Assembly (NCBI GenBank): GCA_963759375.1
Contig: CAVWYY010000008.1
Span: forward strand, 186,001 to 250,000
DNA from: DASSUW01 sp963759375
Lineage (GTDB): Bacteria; Actinomycetota; Thermoleophilia; Solirubrobacterales; Solirubrobacteraceae
Reading direction: 5' to 3'
DNA length: 64,000 bases
Shown here: positions 40,427-49,043 of the stretch, piece by piece
Layout of the letters: each line of letters opens with the position of its first letter
How positions within the stretch are numbered: the first letter of the stretch is position 1
Position numbers and translations under genes: made by a program
The notes under the pieces: model-generated
The model's database searches: none
What the model saw: only the letters and a program-made list of their open reading frames with translations
Told to the model about the DNA's origin: nothing

Positions 40427-42496
40427 TCAGCGCGGATACGCCGCCGGCACACCGCCGTCCACGTTCAAGACGTTCCCGGTGCTCTTGCCCGACCGCCCCG
40501 CCGAAGCGAAGTGCAGGACCGCCTCGGCGATGTCCTCCGGGACGATGTTGACGCCGAGGGTGGTCCGGAGGCGGTAGTGCTCCTCGAGCTCGTCGGGCTC
40601 GATGCCGTAGGCGGCGGCGCGTTCCTCGCGCCAGCTGGAGTCCCAGATCCGCGACCCCTGCAGGACGGCGTCCGGGTTCACCGTGTTGACCCGGATGCCG
40701 TCCGCGCCGCCCTCCTCCGCCAGGCAGCGGGCGAGGTGCAGCTCGGCTGCCTTGGCCGACGAGTAGGCGGCCGCGTTCTTGCCCGCGACCAGCGCGTTCT
40801 TGGACGCGACGAACACGACCGACCCGCCGCGGCCCTGCCGGCGCAGCACGCCGAACGCCGCGCGCGCGACCAGGAAGTAGCCGGTACCGAGGATCGCGTG
40901 GTTGCGCTCCCACTCGGCCAGCGTGGTCTCCTCGATGCCGGCGCTCGACGCCACGCCGGCGTTCGAGACGACGATGTCGACGCCGCCGAACGCCTCGACG
41001 GCGGCGCCGAACGCGTCGGCCACCGCCTGCTCGGACGTCACGTCGCCGGCCGCGGCGATGCCGGCGTCGCCCAGCCCCGCGACGGCCTCCGCGGCGCCCT
41101 CCTCGTCGAGGTCGAACGCGACGACGCAGGCGCCGGCCGCGGCGAGCGATTCGACGACGGCGCGGCCGATGCCGCCGGCCGCGCCGGTGACCAGGGCCAC
41201 GCGGCCCTGGAGCTCGCCGGGCGGCGGCGCCAGCGAGAGCTTGTAGAGCTCGAGCGGCCAGTACTCGATCGCGAAGCTCTCCGCCGCGTCGAGCGACACG
41301 AAGCCGCCGAGCGCGTGCGCCCCGGCCATCACCTCGATCGCGCGGTGGTAGAGGTCACGGGACAGCCGGGCGCCCTTGGTGGTCGGCGCCACTCCGACGA
41401 GCCCCACGTGCTGGATCAGCACGACGCGGGCGTCGGGGTCGGCCGGCACGGTCGAGTCGTCGCCGTATGCGGCCACGTACGCGCGGTAGTCCTCGCGGAA
41501 CGCGGCGGCGCGCTCGCGGATCCGCGCGGCCAGGGTCTCGGCGTCGTCGGCGGCCGGGTCGTACGGGATCCACAGCGGCACGCGCTTGGTGTGCACGAGG
41601 TGGTCGGGGCACGCGGCGCCCACGGTCACCAGCTCGGGCGCCGCGCGCGAGGAGACGAACTCGCGGGCGCGCGGCGAGGTATCGACCACCAGCACCTTGG
41701 CGCGCTCGCTGGAGACCGCGCCGCGCAACGACGGCAGGACCTCGGCCAGCAGCGCCCCGTGGTCGCCCCCGTCACCCGCCGGGCCGTCGAAGCGCTGGGC
41801 GCCGGCCGTGCGCGCGTTGACGAACTCGACCGCCCGGTTGATGACCTCGATCGTGCGCCGGTACGCCTCCTCGGCGCTGTCGCCCCACACCACGAGGCCG
41901 TGCTTGGCGAGCACGACGAGCTTGAGGTCCGGGTTCTCCCGCACCGCCGTGCCGACCTGCTTGGCCAGCGTGAAGCCGGGCCGGATGTACGGGATCCACG
42001 CGGCCTCGTCGCCGAAGCACTCGGCCACCAGCCGCTCGCCGTCGCGCGTGCCGGCCAGCACGTTGATGCCGTCCGGGTGCGTGTGATGCACGTGTGGCGC
42101 CGGGACGAACGCGTGGAGCAGGGTCTCGATCGACGAGCGCGGGGCCGCGGGATCCACCTGGCAGCGAGCCAGGTGGGCGACCATGTCCTCGTCGCTCATC
42201 TCGTCGCGCTCGAAGACGGCGAGCATCTCGTCGAGCCGCAGCGGCGTGAAGTCGGAGCCCTGCATCGTCGCCAGGTCGCTGCCCGACCCCTTGACCCACA
42301 TGACCTCGACCTCGCGGCCCACGTGGTCGGTCGCCGTGCCCTTGGCCGACGTGTTGCCGCCGCCGAAGTTCGCCACCGCCCGGTCGGACCCGAGCAGGTG
42401 CGAGGCGAGCAGGACCTGCCCGAGCGCGTCGTCGGGGATCCCGCTGTCCGGCCAGCGATCCTCGGCCGGCGCGATCATCTGCTCCAGCGTCGTCAT
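40427..42496 (-). CDS. rhaD: Bifunctional rhamnulose-1-phosphate aldolase / short-chain dehydrogenase
   Basis: A 689-residue fusion. Residues about 30-420 are a class II aldolase/adducin domain: NFGGGNTSAKGTATDH, the zinc site HVHHTHPDGINVLAGT, and VVLAKHGLVVWGDSAEEA. Residues about 430-689 are an SDR domain: VALVTGAAGGIGRAVVESL, VSNAGVASSAGI, and the catalytic YSSAK. Homologues cleave rhamnulose-1-phosphate to DHAP and L-lactaldehyde and oxidise the lactaldehyde to lactate. ATG 42496 overlaps the isomerase stop by 4 bases. It is the last gene of the minus-strand rhamnose operon; the palindrome at 40253 lies just beyond. Confidence 0.93.
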   Translation of the reverse strand: MTTLEQMIAPAEDRWPDSGIPDDALGQVLLASHLLGSDRAVANFGGGNTSAKGTATDHVGREVEVMWVKGSGSDLATMQGSDFTPLRLDEMLAVFERDEMSDEDMVAHLARCQVDPAAPRSSIETLLHAFVPAPHVHHTHPDGINVLAGTRDGERLVAECFGDEAAWIPYIRPGFTLAKQVGTAVRENPDLKLVVLAKHGLVVWGDSAEEAYRRTIEVINRAVEFVNARTAGAQRFDGPAGDGGDHGALLAEVLPSLRGAVSSERAKVLVVDTSPRAREFVSSRAAPELVTVGAACPDHLVHTKRVPLWIPYDPAADDAETLAARIRERAAAFREDYRAYVAAYGDDSTVPADPDARVVLIQHVGLVGVAPTTKGARLSRDLYHRAIEVMAGAHALGGFVSLDAAESFAIEYWPLELYKLSLAPPPGELQGRVALVTGAAGGIGRAVVESLAAAGACVVAFDLDEEGAAEAVAGLGDAGIAAAGDVTSEQAVADAFGAAVEAFGGVDIVVSNAGVASSAGIEETTLAEWERNHAILGTGYFLVARAAFGVLRRQGRGGSVVFVASKNALVAGKNAAAYSSAKAAELHLARCLAEEGGADGIRVNTVNPDAVLQGSRIWDSSWREERAAAYGIEPDELEEHYRLRTTLGVNIVPEDIAEAVLHFASAGRSGKSTGNVLNVDGGVPAAYPR

Positions 42497-43605
42497 CGGC
42501 CCCAGCCCCCGGCCACCGAGACGGTGGATCCTCGCTCGGCGACGATGCGCTCGACGTACGGGCGAACCTCGGCGATCGGGTCCTCGGCCGCGCCGAACGC
42601 CGTCCGCTCCGCCGCGCACTGCGGGCGCACGTCGGTCCGGTACGCGTCGAGCAGCACCTCGTGGGCGCGCAGCACGTCGCCCTCCTGCTGCGCGTCGGCG
42701 AGGGCGTCGCGGTCGACGAGCCGCGCCTTGGCGTACGCCTCCTGCAGGTTGAGCACGCTGAGCACCATCGCCTCGACCTTCGCCTCCACGTTGTGCGCCT
42801 GGTCGATCGTGAGGCGCGGCAGCCGATCGCCGAGCTCGAAGAAGATCAGGAACAGCTCGAACGGGTTGACCGAGCCGACGATCAGGTCGTCGTCGGCGTA
42901 CTTGCGGTTGTTGAAGTGGAAGCCGCCGAGCCGGTCCTCGGTGCTCAGCAGCGCCACGATCTGCTCGATGTTCGTGCCGTGCAGGTGGTGGCCGAGGTCG
43001 ACCAGCACCTTCGCCCGGTCGCCCAGCTTCAGGCAGGCGAGCAGCGCCGAGCCCCAGTCGGCGAGGTCGGTCGCGTAGAACGCGGGCTCGAACGGCTTGT
43101 ACTCGAGCAGCAGCTCCTGCTCGGCGGGCAGCGCGGCGTACAACTCGCCGAGCGCCTCGAGCAGCCGCGCGCGGCGCGCGCGCAGGTCGTCCTGGCCCGG
43201 GTAGTTCGTGCCGTCGGCGAACCACAGCGACTGCGCCGTCGAGCCGAGCGCGGTGGCGACCTCCGCGCACTCGAGCAGGTGATCGGTCGCCTTGCGGCGC
43301 ACGCCCGCATCGGGATGGGTGATCGAGCCGAGCTTGTAGTCGGGGTCCTGGAACAGGTTCGGGTTGACGGCGCCGACGCGCAGCCCGCGCTCTTCGACGT
43401 GGCGGCGCAGGGCCGCGAGGTCGTCGACGTGGTCCCACGGGAAGTGCAGCGCGACGGCGGGCGCGGTCCCGGTCAGCCGGTGCACCTCGGCGGCGTCGTC
43501 GACGCGCTCGAACACGTCCCGCGGGCGGCCGGGCTGCTGGAACGTCGCGAAGCGGGTCCCGGAGTCCCCGTAGCCCCAGGACGGAGTCTCGATCTCGAGT
43601 TTCAC
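42493..43605 (-). CDS. rhaI: L-rhamnose isomerase, RhaI type
   Basis: A 370-residue TIM-barrel isomerase of the Pseudomonas stutzeri type, converting L-rhamnose to L-rhamnulose. Metal and substrate residues are within VALHFPWDHVDDLAALRRH, ELLLEYKPFEPAFYATDL (metal Glu), DLGHHLHGTNIEQI and LGGFHFNNRKYADDDLIVGS, all family-typical. GTG 43605 overlaps the kinase stop by 4 bases. It differs from the enterobacterial RhaA family by its shorter length and metal motif spacing. Its position between kinase and aldolase makes the assignment secure. Confidence 0.93.
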   Translation of the reverse strand: MKLEIETPSWGYGDSGTRFATFQQPGRPRDVFERVDDAAEVHRLTGTAPAVALHFPWDHVDDLAALRRHVEERGLRVGAVNPNLFQDPDYKLGSITHPDAGVRRKATDHLLECAEVATALGSTAQSLWFADGTNYPGQDDLRARRARLLEALGELYAALPAEQELLLEYKPFEPAFYATDLADWGSALLACLKLGDRAKVLVDLGHHLHGTNIEQIVALLSTEDRLGGFHFNNRKYADDDLIVGSVNPFELFLIFFELGDRLPRLTIDQAHNVEAKVEAMVLSVLNLQEAYAKARLVDRDALADAQQEGDVLRAHEVLLDAYRTDVRPQCAAERTAFGAAEDPIAEVRPYVERIVAERGSTVSVAGGWGR

Positions 43606-45206
43606 GGGACGGTCTCCTTCACGTTCTGGCCGGTCACTGACAGGAAGCGCTGGAAGGTCTCGCCGGCGTCCGCGGACGGCTCGTAGGCGGTGGGGTCGCT
43701 CGACGCGGCGGCGACGGCGCGCATGTCGGCCAGCGAGCCGAGCTCGCCGACGGCGCGCGCCTGGACGAGGACGTTGCCGAGCGCGGTCGCCTCCACCGGG
43801 CCGGCCAGCACGGTGCGCCCGAGCAGGTCGGCGGTCAGCCGGCACAGCAGCCGGTTGCGGGCGCCGCCGCCGATCACGTGCACGACCTCGACGTCGCGGC
43901 CGGTCACGCGCAGCAGCCGGTCGAGCACGACGCGGTACTTGCAGGCGAGCGAGGTGAGGATCGAGCGGACGATCTCGCCGCGGCCCTCCGGCGGCTCCTG
44001 GCCTCCGGCCCGGCACGCCTCGGCGATCCGCGCGGGCATGTCGCCGGGTCGCAGCAGCGCCTCGTCGTCGGGGTCGAACAGCGGCACGTCGGGCCGGGCC
44101 GCGGCGGCCAGGTCCTGCAGCTCGTCGTAGGAGGCATCCCAGCGCGCGGCGCACTCCTGCACGAGCCACAGCCCCATCACGTTGCGCAGCAGGCGGGTCG
44201 TGCCGTCGACGCCGCGCTCGTTGGTCAGGTTGTAGTCGCGCGCGGCGTCGCTCAGGACGGGTGCGTCGATCTCGAGGCCGAGCAGCGACCACGTACCGGA
44301 CGAGAGGATCGCCGCGTTCGGGTTGCGCAGCGGCGCGGCCACGAACGCCGACGCGGTGTCGTGGCTGGCCACCGCGTGCACCGGCGCCTCGACGCCGTGG
44401 TGGCCGAGCACCGGGCCCAGCGTGGTGCCGGCCTCGACGGGCTCCCCCGCGAACGGCGCGGCGGGCAGGCCCAGCCGCTCGATCAGCGGCCGCGCCCAGG
44501 TGCCGGCGCGGGCGTCGAGCAGCCCCGTGGTGGACGCGTTGGTGATCTCGTTGGCCAGCTCACCACTCAGCCACAGCGCGATCAGGTCGGGCACCAGCGC
44601 GATGCGCTCGGCGGCCGCGAGGGCCGGCGTGCCCTCGTCGGCCAGCAGCTGGAAGACGGTGTTGATCGGCATCGTCTGGATGCCGGTGGCCGCGTACAAC
44701 TCGTCGCGCGGGACGCGAGCGTGCGCGCGGTCGATCATCCCGTCGGTGCGCTCGTCGCGGTAGTGGAACGGCAGCCCGAGCACGCGGTTCTCCCCGTCCA
44801 GCAGCGCGTAGTCGACGCCCCAGGTGTCGACCCCCACGCCGGCCAGCGGGGCGTCGAGCCCGCGCAGGCCCGCCAGCGTCTCGGTGAACAGCGACAGCAG
44901 GTTCCAGCGCAGACCGTCGGCGAGCCGCACGGGTCGGTTGGCGAAGCGGTGCGCCACCTCGAGCGCCACGCGCCCGTCCTCGAGCCGGCCGCGAACCACG
45001 CGCCCGCTCTCCGCCCCGAGGTCGACGGCGGCGAAGTCAGCCCCGATCCGCCGAGACCCGGGGATGCCTCGGCGCCGTGGGCGCCGCTCAGGGCCGGCCG
45101 GCCGAGCCAGCTTCAGGGTGGGCCCTTTGGCGCTCGGCCGGTCGGCACTGGGCGCCGGCCACGGCGCCGAGGCGCCGCGGGGGTCGGCGGATCGGGGCTT
45201 AGTCAA
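43602..45206 (-). CDS. rhaB: Rhamnulokinase with unusual N-terminal extension
   Basis: A FGGY-family kinase that phosphorylates L-rhamnulose. It has the ATPase phosphate-1 motif FAAVDLGAESGRV, VGVDTWGVDYALLDG, SSGTWSLLGLEID and the adenosine-site VHVIGGGARNRLLCRLTAD. The homologous part begins only at about residue 58. The first 55 or so residues (MTKPRSADPRGASAPWPAPS and on, Arg/Pro/Ala-rich) are encoded by the long palindrome at 45036-45204. No ATG, GTG or TTG exists between TTG 45206 and the ATP motif, so either the palindrome is translated or a non-canonical start is used. The TTG overlaps the mutarotase stop. Confidence 0.85.
   Translation of the reverse strand: MTKPRSADPRGASAPWPAPSADRPSAKGPTLKLARPAGPERRPRRRGIPGSRRIGADFAAVDLGAESGRVVRGRLEDGRVALEVAHRFANRPVRLADGLRWNLLSLFTETLAGLRGLDAPLAGVGVDTWGVDYALLDGENRVLGLPFHYRDERTDGMIDRAHARVPRDELYAATGIQTMPINTVFQLLADEGTPALAAAERIALVPDLIALWLSGELANEITNASTTGLLDARAGTWARPLIERLGLPAAPFAGEPVEAGTTLGPVLGHHGVEAPVHAVASHDTASAFVAAPLRNPNAAILSSGTWSLLGLEIDAPVLSDAARDYNLTNERGVDGTTRLLRNVMGLWLVQECAARWDASYDELQDLAAAARPDVPLFDPDDEALLRPGDMPARIAEACRAGGQEPPEGRGEIVRSILTSLACKYRVVLDRLLRVTGRDVEVVHVIGGGARNRLLCRLTADLLGRTVLAGPVEATALGNVLVQARAVGELGSLADMRAVAAASSDPTAYEPSADAGETFQRFLSVTGQNVKETVP
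45036..45204. repeat. Long imperfect palindrome at the 5' end of rhaB
   Basis: Arms of about 70-80 bases pair across the element. AGCCCCGATCCGCCGA at 45039-45054 is repeated exactly in inverse at 45183-45198, and CTCGGCGCCGTGG is shared further in, as is GGCCGAGC near the centre. It starts inside the rhaM stop region and ends where rhaB homology starts, so it looks inserted between the two genes. Its sequence differs from the palindrome at 40253 but size and architecture are alike. Confidence 0.75.
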
Positions 45207-45495
45207 GGTGGAAGACCTCCTCGATCCGCGTCAGCGGCGGGACGAGGAACTCGGCCATCTCGGCCTGCCAGCGGGTGTTGACGTCGCGCGCCTCCATCGC
45301 CGCCTGCGCGGCGGCGAAGTCGTCGGTCTCCAGGTAGCCGATCAGCAGCCCGTCCTCGGTGAGGAACAGCGAGTAGTTGCCCCATCCGGTGTCGCGCAGC
45401 GCGGCGAGCATGTCCGGCCACACCTCGCGGTGGCGCGCCTTGTACTCGTCCAGCTTCTCGGGCCGCACCCGCATCGTCCAGCAGACGCGCTCCAT
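45199..45495 (-). CDS. rhaM: L-rhamnose mutarotase
   Basis: A 98-residue RhaM/RhaU protein that interconverts alpha and beta L-rhamnose so that the isomerase receives the right anomer. Family motifs are RVCWTMRVRPEKLDEYKARH (active-site His at its end), VWPDMLAALRDTGWGNYSLF and the ending RIEEVFHLD, all conserved. ATG 45495 shares one base with the preceding isomerase-like gene's TGA (TGATG). The length is normal. Confidence 0.95.
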   Translation of the reverse strand: MERVCWTMRVRPEKLDEYKARHREVWPDMLAALRDTGWGNYSLFLTEDGLLIGYLETDDFAAAQAAMEARDVNTRWQAEMAEFLVPPLTRIEEVFHLD

Positions 45496-46907
45496 CACGC
45501 GACCTCCGCGTACTCGAGGTCCAGCAGGCGCGCGACCCGGCGCAGGTCCGCCCCGCGGTGGCCGACGCCGAGCGCCACGTGGTGCGTCGGCCCCTCGGCG
45601 CACCAGCGCTCGAAGAACTCCGCCGGCGGGTGCCCGAACCGCAGGCGGCTGTTCGTGTTGCCGATCCGGAACGTCGCGCCCGGGATCGACTCGCCCTCGG
45701 CGACCACGAGCTTGAGCCGGCCGTCGGCGGTCTGCGTGCAGCCGCAGATCGTCACCGGGCCGTAGCGGACCTTGAACTCCACGCTCAGGCCCGCGCCGCG
45801 CTTGCCGTGGTAGAGCTTGAGCGCGCGCAGCGTCGGGCGGCCCTCGGCGATCGCGACGTGGCCGGGCCCGTCGTGGCCCATCAGCACGAAGTCCTCGTCG
45901 AAGTCGAGCGCGTAGTACTCGGTGTACGAGCCGCCGGCGCCCAAGCGGTCGAGGATCAGCTGCGCGATGTTGGTCTTCAGGTCGCCCTCGCCGGACGTGG
46001 GGATCCCACGCGCGGTGAGCAGCGAGTTGCCGACGATCACGCCGGCGCCGAGGCGCTCGGCCTCGTTGCCGTCGATCCCGCGGTAGTAGTAGGTCAGCCC
46101 GTTGAGGTCGAAGTCCGCCGCGAGCCGGTCCAGCCCCACCGCGACGCGCGCGGACCAGTCGAGCTGGTCGTCCTCGATCGGCCCGGCGATCGGGTCGTCC
46201 GACGGATCCGCGAAGTCGAACATCCCGCGGATCTCCTCGATCTTGTCGTCGACCGGGCCGTCGGGGACGCGCGCCGCGAGGTCGTCGATCTCCAGTACCT
46301 CCACGTGGGCGCCGAGCTGGGCGTGCACGGCCGTGAAGTCCGAGTACATGTCGAGCATGCCCGGATAGGTGTGGCCCATGAAGCCGATCCGGGCGCCGCG
46401 CAGCTCACGGGCCACGCCCGCCGCCCGCACCCAGGCGGCGATCTTCTCCCACGCTCGCTCGTCGCCGTCGATCGTCCCGGCGACGGTGTCGTAGGGGATC
46501 CGCGCGCGGGTGAACGCGCCCGCCAGCTCCGGGACGCAGCAGGCGGCGCAGTTGGCCAGCCACTCCCCCGTGCCGGTGTTCTCGTAGTCGAGCGACGCGG
46601 ACGGCTGCAGCCCGAGCAGCACGACCGGCACCTTGGCCGCCTGGACCGCGGGCAGCACCTGGCTCGACGTCGCGTAGGTGACGGCGTGGCACAGCACGAG
46701 GTCGACCTGCGAGCGCGCGAAGCGGTCTCCCGCCTCGCGCGCCCCCTCGGCCGAGTCCACCAGCCCCGCCGACACCACGTCGCCGCCGAGCTCGCCCACG
46801 CGCTCCTCGACGCGGCGCTGGTAGCCCTCGATGCGCTCGCGCAGGCCTTCGAACTGCGGCCAGTAGGCCGCGAGCCCGATCCCGAAGATGCCGATGCGAG
46901 CGCTCAT
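45495..46907 (-). CDS. L-fucose/L-arabinose isomerase-family protein
   Basis: A 470-residue member of the L-arabinose/L-fucose isomerase-like family. It begins ARIGIFGIGLAAYWPQF, has a Rossmann-like first domain (VDLVLCHAVTYATSSQVLPA), and continues with GFMGHTYPGMLDMYSDFTAV, GEGDLKTNIAQLILDRLG and HDGPGHVAIAEGRPTLRALK. The conserved Glu and His residues expected for the metal site (SGEGD, MGHDGPGH) are present, so it is probably active. With RhaI also in the operon its substrate is open: another 6-deoxy or pentose sugar released with rhamnose is possible. It lies between rhaS and rhaM. Confidence 0.85.
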   Translation of the reverse strand: MSARIGIFGIGLAAYWPQFEGLRERIEGYQRRVEERVGELGGDVVSAGLVDSAEGAREAGDRFARSQVDLVLCHAVTYATSSQVLPAVQAAKVPVVLLGLQPSASLDYENTGTGEWLANCAACCVPELAGAFTRARIPYDTVAGTIDGDERAWEKIAAWVRAAGVARELRGARIGFMGHTYPGMLDMYSDFTAVHAQLGAHVEVLEIDDLAARVPDGPVDDKIEEIRGMFDFADPSDDPIAGPIEDDQLDWSARVAVGLDRLAADFDLNGLTYYYRGIDGNEAERLGAGVIVGNSLLTARGIPTSGEGDLKTNIAQLILDRLGAGGSYTEYYALDFDEDFVLMGHDGPGHVAIAEGRPTLRALKLYHGKRGAGLSVEFKVRYGPVTICGCTQTADGRLKLVVAEGESIPGATFRIGNTNSRLRFGHPPAEFFERWCAEGPTHHVALGVGHRGADLRRVARLLDLEYAEVA

Positions 46908-46911
46908 CGAC

Positions 46912-47997
46912 TCAGAAGTCGAAGTCGTCGATGTTCTTGGCGTCGAACGTCGTCAGCGGGCCGAGCACGATCTCGCCGTTGGCGCCGATCGTGTACTCGC
47001 CCAGGCGCCCGGCCTCGAACTTCTCGCCCTCCTTGCCGGTGATGCGCCCGGCGACGAGCGCCGCGGCGGCCTGGCCGGCCAGGTAGCCGACGTCCTTGGG
47101 GACCCACAGCTGGAACTCCTCGACGGTCCCGTCCTTGACGAACTTGCGCATCTGGTTCGGGAAGCCCAGGCCGGTCAGCTTGACCTTGCCCTTCTGCGGC
47201 GAGGTCGACAGGTACCGGGCGGCCGCGGCGACGCCGACGGTCGTCGGCGAGATGATGCCCTTCAGGTTCGGATAGGCCTGGATGAGGCCCTGGGTCTCCT
47301 GGAAGGACTTCTGGTCGTCGTCGTCGCCGTAGGCGACCTTGACCAGCTTCATGTCCTTGTACTTGGGGTCCTTCAGCGTCTCCTTCATCACCTTGATCCA
47401 GGCGTTCTGGTTCGTGGCGTTGGCGGTCGCGGAGAGGATCGCGATGTCGCCCTTGTAGTCGATCTGCTTGCCGATCGACTCGACCTGGTTCTTGCCGACC
47501 AGCTCGGTGGTGACCTGGTTGACGAACACGCTCCGGGCGTCGGGCGCGACGTCGGAGTCCATGCCCACGATCTTGATGTCGCGCTGGGCCGCCTGCTTGA
47601 GGGCGGGCGCGACGGCGTCCGGGTCGTTGCCGGCGATGATGATCGCGTCGGGCTTCTGCTGGACGGCGGCGTTGATGATCGGGATCTGGGTCGACGCGCC
47701 GGCGTCGGTGGCGCCGGAGATCCGGTTCGAGCCGCCGAGCTCCTTCAGCGCCTCGTCGACGCCGGAGTGCTCGAACTCCTCGTACGGGTTGCCGAGCTGC
47801 TTCGGGATCGAGACGGTCTTCAGGCCCTCGGGGATCTCGGCGCTCGGATCGGCCGCGCCCGAGTCGGACTGGCTGGACGACGACGAGGACGAGCTGTCCG
47901 AGGCATTCTCATCCTTCGTCTCGCCGCAGGCGGCGACGGCGAACGCCGCCACGAGCGCCAGCGCAGCGAGCAGCACACGCAGATGTGCGGACTTCAT
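46912..47997 (-). CDS. rhaS: Rhamnose ABC transporter substrate-binding lipoprotein
   Basis: A 361-residue lipoprotein with lipobox FAVAAC (Cys24), followed by a striking Ser-rich linker (DSSSSSSSSQSDSG) and a periplasmic-binding type 1 sugar-binding domain. AIIIAGNDPDAVAPALKQA, DIKIVGMDSDVAPDARSVFV and SPTTVGVAAAARYLSTS are RhaS-like. It captures L-rhamnose for the RhaPQT complex. ATG 47997 overlaps the rhaQ stop by 4 bases and has GGAGGAGGG before it. Confidence 0.92.
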   Translation of the reverse strand: MKSAHLRVLLAALALVAAFAVAACGETKDENASDSSSSSSSSQSDSGAADPSAEIPEGLKTVSIPKQLGNPYEEFEHSGVDEALKELGGSNRISGATDAGASTQIPIINAAVQQKPDAIIIAGNDPDAVAPALKQAAQRDIKIVGMDSDVAPDARSVFVNQVTTELVGKNQVESIGKQIDYKGDIAILSATANATNQNAWIKVMKETLKDPKYKDMKLVKVAYGDDDDQKSFQETQGLIQAYPNLKGIISPTTVGVAAAARYLSTSPQKGKVKLTGLGFPNQMRKFVKDGTVEEFQLWVPKDVGYLAGQAAAALVAGRITGKEGEKFEAGRLGEYTIGANGEIVLGPLTTFDAKNIDDFDF

Positions 47998-49043
47998 GAA
48001 CCCTCCTCCGGGAGTGGACGTGAGCGGCGCCGCCGGCTCTCGGCGGCGCGACGAGCGAGGTTGGGACCCAGGACCGAGCCCACCAGCAGGGTCCCGGTGA
48101 CGATCTGGATCCAGTAGGACGACAGCGACTCGCTGAGCAGGATCGCCTTCTGGATGCCGCCGAGCAGCAGCAGCGCGAGCACGACGCCGGCGATCGTGCC
48201 GCGGCCGCCGAAGATCGACACGCCGCCGAGCAACACGGCGGTGACGACGGTCAGCTCGAAGCCCGTGCCGACGTTGGCGGCGGCGGTCGAGTTGCGCAGC
48301 GAGAAGACGACGCCGGCCAGGCCGGCGACCGCGCCGGACAGCGCGAAGAGGATCAGCTTGGTGCGCTTGACGCGCAGGCCCGAGAAGTAGGCCGCCTCCT
48401 CGTTGGCGCCGATCGCGAACACCGAGCGGCCGAACGGCGTGGCATGCAGCAGCACGGCGAACGCGATGGCCAGGATCGCGAACAGCACGATCGTGTTCGG
48501 GACGAACGTGCCGGCGAAGTTGCCGAACGCGCGGTCGGTCCACGTGCCCGGGAAGTCGGTCGCCGACTGGTCGCCGATCACGACGAAGGCGAGCCCTTTG
48601 AACAGCGCGAGCGTGCCGATCGTGACGGCGAGCGACGGCAGGCCGAACCGCGTCACCAGCACGCCGTTGAACGCGCCGCACAGCGCGCCGGCCAGGATGC
48701 AGATCGGGATGATCGTCTCGATCGGCTGGTTGTGGTTCCACAGGTAGGCCATGAGCGCGCTCGAAAGCGCGAGCACAGAGGCCACCGACAGGTCGATCTC
48801 GGCCGCCACGATCACCAGCGTCAGCGGCAGCGCCATCAGCGCGATCTCGCTCAGGTCGAGCGAGCCGGTGGTGAAGGAGTCCGCGGTGAGGAACTCGCTC
48901 GAGATCGCCTGGCCGCCGATCGCCACGACGATCAGCAGGCCGAAGAGCAGCGTCTCCCAGCGGCCCAGCAGCGAGCGCCAGTCACGGCCGCCGTTCGCGG
49001 CGACGGGCGTGGTCTCGGGCGCCGCGGCGGTCTCAGTCTGCAC
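47994..49043 (-). CDS. rhaQ: Rhamnose ABC transporter permease
   Basis: A 349-residue BPD_transp_2-family permease with about eight to nine helices. Typical segments are LPLTLVIVAAEIDLSVASVL, GLPSLAVTIGTLALFKGLAF and TAVLLGGVSIFGGRGTIAGV. The cytoplasmic N-terminal tail is longer than average. It overlaps rhaP by 11 bases at its start and rhaS by 4 bases at its end. The two permeases are distinct and probably form a heterodimer, as in rhizobial RhaPQ. Confidence 0.92.
   Translation of the reverse strand: MQTETAAAPETTPVAANGGRDWRSLLGRWETLLFGLLIVVAIGGQAISSEFLTADSFTTGSLDLSEIALMALPLTLVIVAAEIDLSVASVLALSSALMAYLWNHNQPIETIIPICILAGALCGAFNGVLVTRFGLPSLAVTIGTLALFKGLAFVVIGDQSATDFPGTWTDRAFGNFAGTFVPNTIVLFAILAIAFAVLLHATPFGRSVFAIGANEEAAYFSGLRVKRTKLILFALSGAVAGLAGVVFSLRNSTAAANVGTGFELTVVTAVLLGGVSIFGGRGTIAGVVLALLLLGGIQKAILLSESLSSYWIQIVTGTLLVGSVLGPNLARRAAESRRRRSRPLPEEGS

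Noticed and set aside
40253..45204. The two long palindromes as one composite transposon around rhaDIB
   Set aside because: The two elements do not share sequence with each other, there is no transposase, and the genes between them belong to a conserved operon that continues beyond the second element.
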